NCBI GenBank assembly: GCA_012295275.1
Contig: CM022665.1
Span: 14,417,976-14,477,975, forward strand
Direction: 5' to 3'
DNA from: Chrysomallon squamiferum
Lineage: Eukaryota > Mollusca > Gastropoda > Neomphalida > Peltospiridae
Length of the DNA: 60,000 nucleotides
The stretch's first letter is position 1; every line of letters starts with the position of its first letter. The notes under the pieces were generated by a model that saw only the letters and a list, made by a program, of their open reading frames with translations, did no database searches and was not told where the DNA came from. Below are positions 12,516 to 25,449 of this stretch, one piece after another. The position numbers and the translations under genes were made by a program.

Positions 12516-12660
12516 TTTCGAAGAAAACGTAGATGCTGCCTGCGCAGAAGCCTTTAAACAAACTGAAGTCGTTTAAACGCAAGGCGAAAACCTTTGCACG
12601 CGGTCACGTGATACCTGCGGCGCAACCCGACTTTTGGCAGATGACTCTGCCTGAAGTGAA
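12504..12660 (-). promoter_or_regulatory. Putative first exon and promoter region of the Reeler gene
   Basis: On the minus strand an ATG at 12513-12515 opens Met-Val-Leu-Gln and is followed at once by a strong donor (CAG|GTAAGC). The phase is 0, exactly what the signal-peptide exon at 4952 needs. The upstream 150 bp is richer in G+C and CpG than its surroundings (CACGCGGTCACGTGAT with an E-box CACGTG, then TGCGGCGC), like a transcription start region. The link to the Reeler gene rests on phase, strand and the missing Met only. Confidence 0.5.
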
Positions 12661-13832
12661 TTGACAATGATCAACATTGAGTAATATTGCGGGTAAATTG
12701 TATTTGATGTTTTATATATTCAACCTTATCAGTCTTGGTACATTAACTAACTTTATCCAGCAGATATTATTTCATTTGTTATCACCAATGCAGAGAGAGA
12801 TAAGTAGTTTCTTGACTAACCTTAACAATAGTGTGTAATTACAAATCTATTTTTTTTTAAATGCATGTGGGTGCATATTTCCGAGATAAAGTGAAATTGT
12901 AATATGTATTTAAAGAATTTTGTAGCGTTTGTTTTTCATTTACTAAATTTTAATGGATATAATTTGTTCAATATGTGTATATATAATAATATCATGTGTA
13001 AATAAAATTTATATCGCTTCAATCCACCGAGTATTTATTTATTTATTATTTGTTTATTGAAATATATTTGATTGTCTGCACATAGATCTCCTCTGTAAAT
13101 GGACATTTGTAAGAATTATATGTGAAATAATTTACATAACAAATTTGTACTTTATTCATAACAGCTGAATTAAAAAGTTCACCTAAAAGAATTTAATATT
13201 ATTATTTTATTTTAATATGCAGAATGTACCTCTCTCCAAAAATGATTTGTCTCGATATTGTTTTTCGTTTAAAACATTAACTGTACTGAGATGGGTATGT
13301 GTGTGTGGGGAAATAAATAAAGAAATGTTTTGTTGTGGTGGGTGTTGTTCTGTTTTAATTTAAAATAATAATAATAATAATCAGAGAATCAGCTGTGGTT
13401 ACTGGAGTCGTAAACGCGTTTTGTTCAGGACGAACTTTGAGTTTCTGCTGTTAACCTCACTAATGCATTTACACAAGATTACCGATGTGATCAAACAGAA
13501 TATCATTTCCTTAATACTTTATCGCACAACATATTGAATATTTCCGTTCTGATGAACAAAATTCCATGTCAAAAAAGGACCACGTGGACCATTAAAGTAC
13601 AAATGAGTTAAAAAAAATATTTGATTACGCCTTGTTTTAAAAATGTAATGTTATTATGTTTCATAGTTTGTTCTGTGCACTAGTAACGGACGTGAACTAC
13701 TAAGTGTTCGAAAACAATGTTATGAACACAGCTATAAATCTTATGTCGCATTTATCATTTTTTACGCTCTTGAAGACAGATGCTACAGAACTGCGGCGAG
13801 ACATCACTTTTTAAAAACGTTAGTTTAAACTG

Positions 13833-13869
<37 letters not shown>

Positions 13870-16800
13870 CGACTCTTTATTTCTGATATGCGTACGTGCG
13901 TTCGTGGACACGCACGCATTTTATGTTTGTGTGGCAAATTTTGGACTGGCTTTCAGCTTTGAAATGTTTAAAATATTGAGTCTTTTTTTTTTTTTTTCTT
14001 TTTTGTCATTAGCAACATATGTTGTTAGATATTATAATTCCATGTATAATATGAAGTTTTAACATAACTTCTTGAATATTATTAAGTAATGTGTCAGTGT
14101 CATTTTAACCATGATAACTTAATGAACCTGAATTGATCTTGTCTATGCATTAACAAAACAAAAAAAAAAACAAAAAAAAAAGTATCTTCTGTTACGTTTA
14201 TTCTCAAAAGTCAACAATTTAGTTATGAAATTTCAAAACAGTAAAGAATTTACAATAACAAAACGAAGATTGTAATTACTTGTTGACAACTACAGATTTT
14301 TCCCTATTTTCCTACGTCCATCCCCTGCATTAAAGCTGGACTGTTTTATTTTACTGTCCAAACACTTTGGATTAAAGCAATTTTTATGAATATGTATACA
14401 AATAAATATATTTCTGATTAATACTTTCTATTTTAAATAAATAAATAAATTTGAATACAAAAATGTAAGTAAATTTTTAATTACAATTGAAAAAAAAAAA
14501 AAAAAAAAAAGATTTTATAACTATAACAATGTTAAAAATTTTCACTAAACTATACAAAATCTAAACAGTATTAAAATATTTCTAAATAAACAGATTCAAC
14601 ATTTTTTGATGTACCTGTAATAAACAGTATTTCAGGATTTAGACAGGATGATTCTAAGCTATATAAAGCTGTAGAGACCCTATCTACTCAAAATGAAGCT
14701 GTATTATAACTAAATTTAAAACATTTGGACAGACATATTTAGAATTTAAAACCATAAAACAAAGCTTATGGGTAGCTACCAAGACCCTAAACATCAAATG
14801 TTAACAGAACAAATCTGCATAACAAATGAACTGAAATTTAGAAATCACTTTCAGAGATTGATGTTAAAAGCTGTACTGTGTTTAGCTTGTATTTATATCC
14901 TTTTGTAAAAATAAACCACATAAGCATAAACAGCATTTTATTAGTATCATATTTCTTCTTTTAAGAAAAAAAATAAAAATAAAAATAATAAGACAAAATA
15001 AAATAAAAATGAAAAATAAGTCAAATGTAATTTAAAATAATAATAATGAAACCACACTGTTAGAATTTGAATTCATAGCCTTTATCAGACATTTACAAAA
15101 AAATCAGAATTGTAATTTGCGTTAAATGTCAAACACTAATTACAGATTGTTTTTATTATGTTTGTAAGTTTAGTTTACAGGAATTGCTAATGAAACTGTA
15201 AAAAGCCTCATTCACATGAACATGATAGAGCATTTTTACTTAAATTAATTTAAACAAAACATTTCAGAAGACAGTATAACTATAAGAGCCCAGTTTTGTA
15301 TGATTTATGTGTAAGCTTGCTGATCTCTTACTAAATGTTATATAATAACATTTTAAACTCTGGATAAGGCCATTTTTTTCAAGCACAAGGATGAATGTGA
15401 AATCAGAAAAATAAAACTGACAGATGGATAACAAAATACAGACATACATACGTAAACATGATAAGTTAAACAGATATTATTCATTGTGACTTGTTATAAA
15501 ATTTTCATCATTACAAACACTTTAATCTGAATTTATACACAGCAGTCCATGATTTTATTATTATTTTTATTAAATAAGCATAGGAAACTTAACTCATTAT
15601 TATTCATTAAAACTCCAAAAATCACACCATTGTAAGTTAAATCAAAGTTTGTTTTTCAACACGACACAGTCAAAAATTAGGTTTATTAAATAAATGGAAA
15701 TAAATATCTGATTTTAAAAATTCTGTTACTTTTAAAAGATGGTTTTGGTGACTCCTGTTTTTCTAACAATGAAACCATGAAGAAAAACCCAACAACGCAA
15801 ATTTGTAGTTATTTCACTGAATAATAATCATTGGCAAAAAGGCATAATTTATAAAATCAGTCCTAAAAATATATATATTATGACAATAAAAATGTACAAA
15901 ATTACTAAATACATGTATTATATAAACATGAAGTAAAAATGACAAAATTATAATAATTCTAGGATATAATGACAAGGTAAAACAAAAACAAAACATGTAA
16001 AAATTAAATAGGCATCTTATCTAATACTGATAAATAAAATCACTGATTTCAAAATAAAGGCTTTTAATACTAAAAAGATCACTTATTTTTCAATAAAGGC
16101 TTTTAATAACACATACAAGTTTGTTAAAAAAAAAAAAAAAATTTAAAACAAGATTAAGCATTAGGTTAATAATTAGAATAACAACAACAACAAAATAATA
16201 ATGATAATAATAAAATGATAATAATAATAATAATAATAACAAACAAGAAACAAAAAAAATGTTTATGTATAAACATAATTTACAATGATAAACCTTTTTT
16301 AAAACAAAATTGGTTGTAAATATTCACTGTATAAATAAGCTTTTACACAAATACAGTTACTGAACAAACACTGTCAGTTTTCATTGTAAATTTTAAGATC
16401 TTGACAATAATTTGAATTTAAAGATCTCTATCATAATTATATTTTGATTCATTAAACATGTGGTTTTATTGAAAAAATAGCTGACCATCTTTATATTTGA
16501 GAGATGAAAATTAATTAGAACTAACAGAAAAGAACTTAAAAATTAACATTAATAAAACTTGTTTTAGCTTTTTATGGATTAATTTAAATGTCTTATAATT
16601 TTGACTATAGTAGTATTTTCAGTTACAGAACAGCTAAAATCTTTTAAATTAAGTAATAGGTAAGGCACTCCAGATAAAACTGGATATAATGTATACATAT
16701 GTAGAATACACCCTGTTTTCAGCAACATTTATATAACAACAGCAGTTACAGATATTTACTAAGGCCATTGCTAAATAAAGATATATGTTTTACATAATGC

Positions 16801-17773
16801 TAATGAGATCAATGAACTAGTAAAAGAATGAAGAAAAAACATATATTACTAAATTTCTAAAAGTCAGCAAACAGCATATATGCTTTGAAGGTTAAATACA
16901 ATTTTCAATGTATGTATTACATAGGTGATAAATGTAAAATCTGTTAATGCAGTAATAATGATTATTTTAAAAAATGTTTATAAAATCCATACAAATAAAC
17001 ATTAAGAGCTGTTTGACGTGACTCCCCCCAAAATATACATAAAACAAATAATAATAAAAAAAAAAAAAATGTAATAGTTATTTTAAAAGTTAAAAATAAT
17101 AAATAAACAAATAAATGAATAAATAAAAGTGGAAATAACATCACCAAATGATGCAACAGAACAGTTTCATTAAGCTATTGTTATATAATAACAGTCTTCA
17201 GATAATCACATATTATATATATATATATAATACATATATATCAGTAATTAAATCTGTTTGAATGTAGTTTTTAATTCCTCTGTACTAAATATATAATACA
17301 ATAAAAATGAATTTATAGAATTCTTGTTCATTCTGATAATGGAATGATAGTCATATTCTACTAAAAATTGAATAGGCACCAGACAATCATTTTAAAATAT
17401 TAAACTATAAGTAGGCACCATGACAATCATTTTAAAACAACATAAAGTTTTCAGCTTGTTTTTAATGCAAAATACATCCATTCACTGAGTTACTGTGGTA
17501 AGGTTTATGTGTATATATGTGTGTGTGTGTGTTTCTGCAAGTGTTTTAAAATGTCTGTCACTTTGTGCACATAATCATGGCCATCATGCAAAAGCATAGA
17601 TATAAATTTATATTATTCACATATGCACAAATTTTAGTTTTTGATGACTACATTACATATCCAGCCAGACAAAACAATTCTAAACACATTTTGTTTTCTC
17701 ATAATTTAAAGGTGTACTATATAAAAAATATATCACAGTATTTAATATTAACTAATCTAGACATGATCACCCT
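12661..17773. other. Non-coding AT-rich stretch downstream of the VWA gene
   Basis: No exon was recognised. The segment from about 14600 to 17770 is rather homogeneous and poor in dinucleotide repeats, and could partly be a long 3' UTR of the VWA gene on the minus strand. Repeats are an AAT run at 13837-13868, poly-A near 14490-14510, AAT/AAC runs at 16180-16240, a TA run at 17214-17230, and two short direct duplications (16058-16109 and 17371-17437). Confidence 0.45.
17371..17437. repeat. Short tandem duplication
   Basis: ATAGGCACCAGACAATCATT at about 17372 recurs as GTAGGCACCATGACAATCAT at about 17411. Both run on into TTTAAAA, with a period of about 40 bp. Confidence 0.7.
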
Positions 17774-18253
17774 TCAGGGGAAAATCTGTGACTTCAACAT
17801 GGCCTGCTGTTGATCTTTAACAGCAATTCGTAGATCTTTCATCTTTTGAGCAGTCTGTTCCAGGTCTTGGAAATGTTTCATTCTTTGGACCTTTGCACTC
17901 TGCATTTTGTTTCTTACAGCAGTGCTGGATGCTTCTTCTTCATTCAGCTCAGCAGCTCGGGCATCCAGTCTTGCCTGAGATTTCTGGACTTTAATTTGCT
18001 GCAAAAGATAAATAAGTTATAATAATAATAATAATAATAATAAATAATAATAATAATAATAGTAATAATAAAAGTAGTAGTAGTAGTAGTAGTAGTAATA
18101 TTATTATTACAAGCTTTAACTGTGTACTTAGTCTGTAATAGATTTTTATTCATTTCTCTATATAAACAATGTTAAATTGTATATACTCAGTTTTTAAGGA
18201 ATTTTTAATAATTTCTCTATATGAAATGGTTTTATGTGTATGTATATGGTGTG

Positions 18254-18293
<40 letters not shown>

Positions 18294-21200
18294 GTCACAT
18301 GTGACTTGTTATTAACTCTGTCATCATGTAACCAAAGGGGCATAACACTCCTCGACCAAACAGCTCTAACCATACACACAGACCTCCCTGCATTGGGTAG
18401 GTAGCTACCTGATTTGGCTCAGCTCTAAGGGTATTCAGGAAACAAGGTTATATATGTATTTATATTTGAGACTAGAAACACAACAACACAAGTTTAGATT
18501 TGAAGAACATATGTATTATGTGATGTAATGAAACTTATTTACCGAGTAAGCTTACGTTTACAAACAGTTTCCCACCACCTTTTCTAGCTCACCAGATAAG
18601 TAAACAATTAGTGATATTATATTAGTTTATCCCTCAAGGAAAAATGACACACCTCAATATGTATTTCAATATGCAAAGTATATCAAAATAACATACTGCT
18701 TAGTGGGACGTTGACGTGACAATCTGTTAATAATAACACTACTGTAGTATCTATGCTTACAATTACAGAGAGTCAGTGTTGACTTCAGATTCCCAGCTAT
18801 TCTCACCCACTGTTTTAGAGATAATAACCTACAGTTTACTTTAATGGGTCTGATCTCAGATTACCAGCTATCCTCAAACTAATGGTTATAATACATATGG
18901 TTATATATATATATATATGAACATATACTTGTTAGAAAGACACAACAACCACCTTTTAGTTACTTAAACAGAGCCATAAAGACTTACAGTTACCTAAATC
19001 AGCTGGAACAATGTAACTGTCCAGCTGACAGTTAGCCACAGATTTGTCCTGCATGGTGTAAAACTGATCTCTCTAACCAAAATGTGGTCTATCCTTTTAT
19101 GCTCTAGGAAAGACAACATAGGTTTTTTTTTACCATTCTTTTCCCAGAGTGGTACCAAGAGTGGTTGGAACTTTAGCAGACATACACATGCTAGTGGATC
19201 TCCCAAAACAACACTTTACCATAGTTTATATAATTTTTAAGGAAATCATGGGCTTCTAACATCTAATACATATTAGCTTATATAATTTTTAATTATAGAT
19301 ATATAGATATGAAAAAATAAAATGTGGAAAGAAAAAATAAATATCAACCTCAAACCCTTCTTAAGAACTTGTAATTTTATTTTCACTCTTTATTATTTGG
19401 AAAAACGTTACAATGTATGTTGACTAAAACAAACAATTTTTTTTTTTTTTTAATCAAAATACATTTAGACTACCTGTTTGTACCAACACAAGGTGGGTTT
19501 TTTATGTTTTTGTTTTTACCAGAAAGAAATAAAACAATTTCTTGGTAAGTTTACAAATTGTACTTAAACAATCTACTGGAAATAGACACTCCCTGACTTA
19601 CACTAGTGGATCATTCTGTGAAATACAACATAAATCAAAACAAATGTTTACTGAAGCATATCATATATGTATGTCAGAAAGACATAACAATATTAATTGT
19701 TTAATAATAATAAAAAAAGTATGGATCTATGTAAGTTTTTCAGGGAATGTCATATACAAAATGTATTAGATCATTTGTTAATAGCATCACCAGTGCACAA
19801 ACCTGTCTTCTCTCTATAGTGGCAGCAATCTCCTTCTCTCTCTGAGCCTCCATGGCTTCCCGTCTCTCTCTCCTCTCTCTCATTGCTTTGATCCGCTGTT
19901 CTTCAATTTCCATTTCCCGTTTCTGATTCTCCTCAATGCGAGCTCTCAGCTCTCGACTGATGTTTTTCTTTGCTTCTCTTGCCTGTTCGATGGCATTTCT
20001 CTCATTCTTCTGTCTCTCAGAATCCTGAGCAAGTTGCTTCAGAATTTGCTCATGATGCTGGTCCTGCATAATCTGCTTCATTTTGTCAGCTTCTGTCAAC
20101 CTATTTTCCCATTCAGCCTGTCGCTCTTGAATTTTGCGTCGTCTTCAATGAATGAATTTATAGATTTAAATGAATTTTTACCAAAGTGGTATAAATATAT
20201 TTATTCATATGGTGATCTAACTTAGTTAATTTCTGTTTATTCTTTTTATTTTTTTAAGTTGTTTGTTTGAAAATATTTAATATATGGTTTGGTAAAAAAA
20301 AAAAAATTGTGAATCTGACTCAGTTAAGGTACAGTTCTGAATGTAAAATTAGTAAGTCAGATATGATTTATATTTGAATTTATTAACCAAAATATATTTG
20401 CCAAAAAGAAAACTATAACAGACATCAGATTTAATTTGTTGTTAAAGAGTTAAAACAAAAACTGAGACAAATTAATGACTTATCTGATCTCATTTTGAAC
20501 CTAACATAAGAAAGAAAAATATACAAATTTTATTCTGTCACACAAATGTAAAGAGAGATATTATTACCTGTATTCTCTGCGGGCCTCCTCAGGTGAAATG
20601 GAATCAACCTGATATCCAAGAGATCCAGCCACCCCTGCACCAGAAACCCTCTGAACATCTGGTGCTGAAGGAGGTCTGGGTTTTCTGAACAGGAGCTCTA
20701 CAGAATTTGAATAGTCATGTTTTGCATATGGATCAACGTATCTGAATGCTGAGCTTGGCCATTCAACTGTATAATAAATAAATAAATAAATAAATAAAAA
20801 CTCTTCTTTTTTTTTAAATCATATTGTTTTGTATAAATTAAATAAATAATAATATTTAAATTAAAATAATTTATTACCACTGCCATTGAGCATGCGTTGA
20901 TCTCTGGCCTCTAGGGGAGCCTGTAGAGCTGTTTCTCTGAATGGTCCATGAGTACTTTTCACTGCTGGTTTTACTGGACTAGCATCCCTGCTGAAATATT
21001 TCCATGGTGGCCGTCTGCCAATTCCACGTGATTTGTGAAATAAAAGACTTGAGTCAGTATTCACCCCAGTGCTCCTTACATCTACCTCTGACTCATAATC
21101 ATTATCATCAAAATCATCATCCATCACATCTTCATATTGTGCATCATCAACTTTATTCCTGTGTCTCTCCAGCTGTTCTTTGATTAGCTCTGCTTCTTTA

Positions 21201-21771
21201 AATGAAACAGATTTTTTCAGACAATTTTCCAGCTGTTTTTCCCGTTTTTTCAACAGCTTCTTGCAAGGTTCAGCCTTTTCATTTTCTTTCTCATCCAGCA
21301 ACAACTTGTGCTCCATCAGCTGTGATGTCACCTTGTCATTCAACTCCTTCTGTGTGATGTTAGTTCCAGGAATGGTGGCATTGATGTCATCACTTTTAAC
21401 CACTGTCTGTACTGGCTTGCTAGGCTTGGTGTACTGACATATAACAGGACGAGGGTAGAATGGAATGTAAGGTGGGTAATGATATAGATTGTTTACAAAA
21501 ACCGGATCAGAATCTAAAATCATTGTAGCTGGTCGAGGATAGACTTCTGGTGATGCTACAGGGCCAGATGTAGGGTAACCTGATAGACTCTGTATAGGGT
21601 AGGACTCCTGAGACTGGATGGTTTCCCTGGCCTCTTTAGGCATTTTCAGCTCCAGTACTATTCTTTCATAAACTGGTTCTGGAATCCAAACAGCAACATC
21701 CAAAGGCACAGTTTCAGTTTTACCATCACTAAATGTGACAGTTATTATTTTGTCACTGGGACTAAAAAAAA

Positions 21772-21825
<54 letters not shown>

Positions 21826-23620
21826 CATATATATGTATGTATGCACATATGTATATATAAATCCATTTTTAAATGGTTTAGTTTAGATGTTTAATAATGT
21901 TGCAATAAGCTAGACATAGTAAAATAAATAATATCAGACTTGTAAATATATTAACAAGAAAGTCAATATCTATTACTGTCATAACAAAACAAAATAGAAA
22001 TGTAAAAGAAATGTTATGAGGATTGTTTTAAATTAGTAAAATATTAATAATCAAGTGAAAAAAACCCAGAAGATATTTCACATAGTTCTATCTTCTTGCT
22101 TATTAAAGTAAATTTCACCTTCACTCAGTCTCTTCTCGTGTCCATCTATAACAATCCCTGGACCATAGCGTTCCCCCTCTGGCTCCCAAGGGGCAAGAAC
22201 TCTGTCACCAGTTAAAATTGTGTGTCGTTTAGCATCAAGGTAATCAATAATATCCCAGACAAAAGTGTCTTGATATGTGGTCTCCTTATATTTGCCATGT
22301 TTATTGGGACCAAAAGCCACAAGAAATTTATTGGATAAAATCTGGAAAATAAAATTTCAAAAATACAATTGATATGTTTTTAATGTTTATTTTTATAAAC
22401 AGAAAAAATATTAATAATCTCTGATATATACATTAATTTTGAATTTAGAAGAATGAAAACACAGCAACAAAACACTGAGGCATATCTTTTCATATTTTTC
22501 ATTTTTTTTTCATTTGAAAATCACTAGTTCCATACAATTTCTTTTCTCCTAATAATAACTGCAAAAAAATAATGAAATAATTACGTGAAAAAAAAATAAT
22601 ACAATAACAACTTAATATAAACTGAACTAAAATTCTTAAACCCACCTGACTTTGTACTTTTCCAAGATAGAAATAACCATCATCCATTCGTCTCCCCATT
22701 ACTTTCTTTCCAACCAGAAGAGCACCAGCACCAGGAGAAAACTCAACTTCATCATTTAAAGAATCTTGGGCCTTTAGCCAAGCCTTCGCAGGCCTAAATC
22801 GACTCCAGTATGAAGGGTAGTAGTATCGGTAGGGATACAGAGGAGGCCAGCAAGGTGATGGAGGATTCAACCAGTTACTGAGGGCAGTTGTTCTTGGAGC
22901 TAGAATGATATCTGCTTCAGGATCAGTAGCCAGAGTTGTAGCTACACTGCACATTTTTATGTCAGGTTTCCTCAGCACATTTTCAACAGTTCTGATAACC
23001 CGTCCAGGTCCATGGTCAGATCTGTAAATTGGAGTAATCTTTTCTACACACCCGTGTGTTGAGAATGTTACAATATGGAAAGAACCATAACTTTCAATGG
23101 CAAGATCTTCCAAAAATTCTGTGGCAGCTGCATCAGCTTTTTCATGAGCTAAATAAATACAATGGATAGGCCGGTTTTCAATGACGTTGGCAACATTGTC
23201 AAGAATATCTTCAGGATACTGGTCAGGTAGGCCATCGGTGACCAGATACACTGCTCTGCAATGAGGATCACTGAGTGCTGTGAGCAAGGCATCTTGGGTA
23301 TTTGTTCCAGTTGTGGCAGACAATTTGTTTATCCATTCGACAGCAACAGCAACGGTCTCAGGAGTGCATTTCACTAACTTGTCAGCCCACTGAGTGACAT
23401 CTGAGTTAAATTCAATGATGTTGAAAGTTGTAGATTCTCTCTGAGCATGTTTCATAAGTGTTTCAATGAGATGTTCTTTCACTACATGAATACAGTGATA
23501 CATGCTCCCTGATGTATCAATGCAAAATGTAACATCTCTTTCCAATACCTCTCCCAGCAGATTTGGCACTGGTATTTGTGCAACAGTAGGAACTGGTTCT
23601 GAATATTCAGCTGCCTCCAT
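17774..23620 (-). CDS. VWA + DUF4537 + coiled-coil protein (VWA3B/C11orf16-like)
   Basis: Six coding exons on the minus strand: 22646-23620, 22082-22341, 20878-21761, 20568-20766, 19803-20142, 17774-17998. All borders are AG/GT and phases agree (0,2,1,2,0), giving 960 aa. Residues 29-195 form a von Willebrand A domain with a complete MIDAS: D-T-S-G-S at 35-39, the T-G-T-N-T region at 104-108, and Asp in LVTDG at 129. Residues about 300-455 are a DUF4537/Tudor-like region (VGKKVMGRRMDDGYFYLG, TGDRVLAPWEPEGERYGPG, VTFSDGKTETVP, AVWIPEPVYERIV). Residues about 773-960 are a highly charged Arg/Glu/Gln coiled coil. The same domains occur in vertebrate VWA3B and C11orf16; function is not established. 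Start: Met just after acceptor CAG|ACAAAAATGG; the in-frame Met at 23677 lies in intron sequence. The 22082 donor (AT|GTGAAA) is weak but gives the only frame that fits. Confidence 0.88.
18260..18290. repeat. (TA)n microsatellite in the last VWA intron
   Basis: A pure TA run of about 30 bp in the intron between exons 19803-20142 and 17774-17998. AAT and AGT trinucleotide runs follow closer to the exon (18017-18110). Confidence 0.95.
21774..21825. repeat. (AAT)n microsatellite next to a VWA splice acceptor
   Basis: The AAT run begins about 12 nt from the acceptor of exon 20878-21761. On the minus strand it reads (ATT)n and runs into the poly-T tract before the AG, so it forms the pyrimidine-rich part of the splice site. 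Confidence 0.95.
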
Positions 23621-24275
23621 TTTTGTCTGAAAAAAAGGAACATATATAATAAAATAAAATAAATGTGTGTTACACATGTTGGTTTCCTACTTTTATGTTA
23701 CAAAAAAATCTATGATGCTGTATATGTTTTGCTGAATGAATAAATGGTGAAAACTTTTCTGCTGAACCTCAACAATTTTTATTAATTGCTTCTTTGTTGT
23801 TAAATTATGTCTTTTGTATAATAAAGATACCCATAAGGAACTTTTGCTATGATTCTGTAAGCCACCCTTTTTCAATTTACTATAAAGTATCCAAAATCCT
23901 TGATAAACCAGCTATAATATGGCCAATTAAGAAACAAAAGAAAGGTTTTAGTGTAAAGACTTTACACAACTTAATAATATATATTTTTTATGAAAAGTGC
24001 CATTTTCAGAAGCTTGTAATAATAATATAATGATTAATAATAAAATGTACAAAAATTCTGTTAAAAACATTAAAGTTTAGTAAAAATCTTTCAAAAATGT
24101 AAAAAGAATTCTGGTTTACAGTTTGTGTTCGAAATCTAAACTCCAATTTTATTTAATACTCAGGTGAATCAGCAGACAGGCTACATGTCCATCTTGTTTC
24201 GATAATTTTTAAACTGATGCCCTTAAATAATATATTTTGGTACGGTATTCATGATGTTATATTAATAATGTTATT

Positions 24276-24336
<61 letters not shown>

Positions 24337-24337
24337 G
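24276..24337. repeat. (AAT)n microsatellite
   Basis: An AAT run of about 60 bp in the 5' intron of the VWA gene; its Ile-only open frame on the plus strand is an artefact. Confidence 0.97.
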
Positions 24338-24551
24338 TATGCAGTGTTAGCTACCATAACATTAGTACTGACAGAGTTTCAAATACGATAGATAATCATA
24401 TCAGATAAAATGATACTTAATTTTGTTTGGTTTAAGTCCCGTTTGTAACAAAAACGTACCTTTAGCTTCTAATTTAAGTTTTGAAAAGCTTCAAATATTA
24501 AAAGAAAAAACCAATTAAATAATTAAATGTATTAACATTTTTTGTGCTTAC

Positions 24552-24700
24552 TGTAGAAATAACGTCTCTTTCGTCCGGTATTAGGTGTCCATGGTCATTA
24601 TATCGCTAAAAACACTGTCACTATTTACAACTAGCACCTGCTGTTGTCAAGGAAGCCATTTTGGTTATTCGGGAGTGTTCGTATATGTCCGGACGTATCG
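24552..24700 (-). promoter_or_regulatory. Non-coding first exon and promoter of the VWA gene
   Basis: On the minus strand a good donor (TCTACA|GTAAGC) ends at 24552. It can splice to the acceptor at 23626, six bases before the start codon. The exon carries upstream ORFs: ATG at 24657-24659 opens 12 codons (MASLTTAGASCK, stop), and a shorter Met-Thr-Met-Asp-Thr-stop lies downstream of it. AAAATGGCTTCC around that ATG resembles a YY1-type element common at start sites. The transcription start itself is not visible. Confidence 0.55.
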
Positions 24701-24795
24701 GAAATAGACGGTATATACTATTATTTACTTTCGAGTCAACGTTGAAAGTTCGAGGTTATTATAATTATTTATCATGGAATATTGATGACTTGTTT

Positions 24796-24834
<39 letters not shown>

Positions 24835-25111
24835 GAATAAAAAATAATAAGATGTTTAAAAATTACTCCAAATGTTATGACGTCATAAACATTTTACATG
24901 TCATTTACTAAGCAACATGATTCTCATACGTTTTGAAAATTTCAAATCTCTTTGGATTTACAGGTTAGATATCGATGTGAATTTATATAAATATACTTCA
25001 AGTAATCATAGGTATGCATTTTTTATTTTAAATATATGAAACTGTACAATAATAAATACAACAGTTATTGAAAATCAGTGTTGGTTTTATTAATATTGGT
25101 TTTGCTTTTTG

Positions 25112-25157
<46 letters not shown>

Positions 25158-25449
25158 AGATATCTAATTAATTATTATGGTACTTATTGAAATAGTTTTC
25201 ATAATTAGTATTAATAAAATATAATGATATAATGAAAAATAAAGCTAATGAAATAATCACTCTCTGCTCCTTTCTCTTGCATGCAAGTCTTTTCAAACGA
25301 AGGACCGTAAACGAAATGGTCGGTTATTTTCGGAAACCGTTTGATAATAAATTCCAGCGGATACGGAAATGTAGTTTGCGTTTCCGGTTAAGAATCTCTA
25401 CACTTGTTTGGGGTCCGTAACAAGGTTGTGGACCAAGGTCGCAGCAATA
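24701..25449. promoter_or_regulatory. Divergent intergenic region between the VWA gene and NDUFB2
   Basis: About 0.75 kb separates the divergent VWA first exon and the NDUFB2 start. It holds AAT (24798-24834) and ATT (25118-25156) runs. The last 150 bp before the NDUFB2 ATG is richer in G+C and CpG (TTCGGAAACCG, CGGATACGGAAATG, GTTTCCGG), with two GGAA/TTCC-type ETS-like sites, and is probably the NDUFB2 promoter and 5' UTR. Confidence 0.5.

Noticed and set aside
21180-21437. 85-codon plus-strand ORF inside a VWA exon
   Set aside because: Antisense shadow of the well-supported minus-strand coding exon.
23621-23677. In-frame upstream Met extending the VWA protein by 19 residues
   Set aside because: The extension crosses a good polypyrimidine tract and acceptor (TTTTTTTCAG), so it is intronic.
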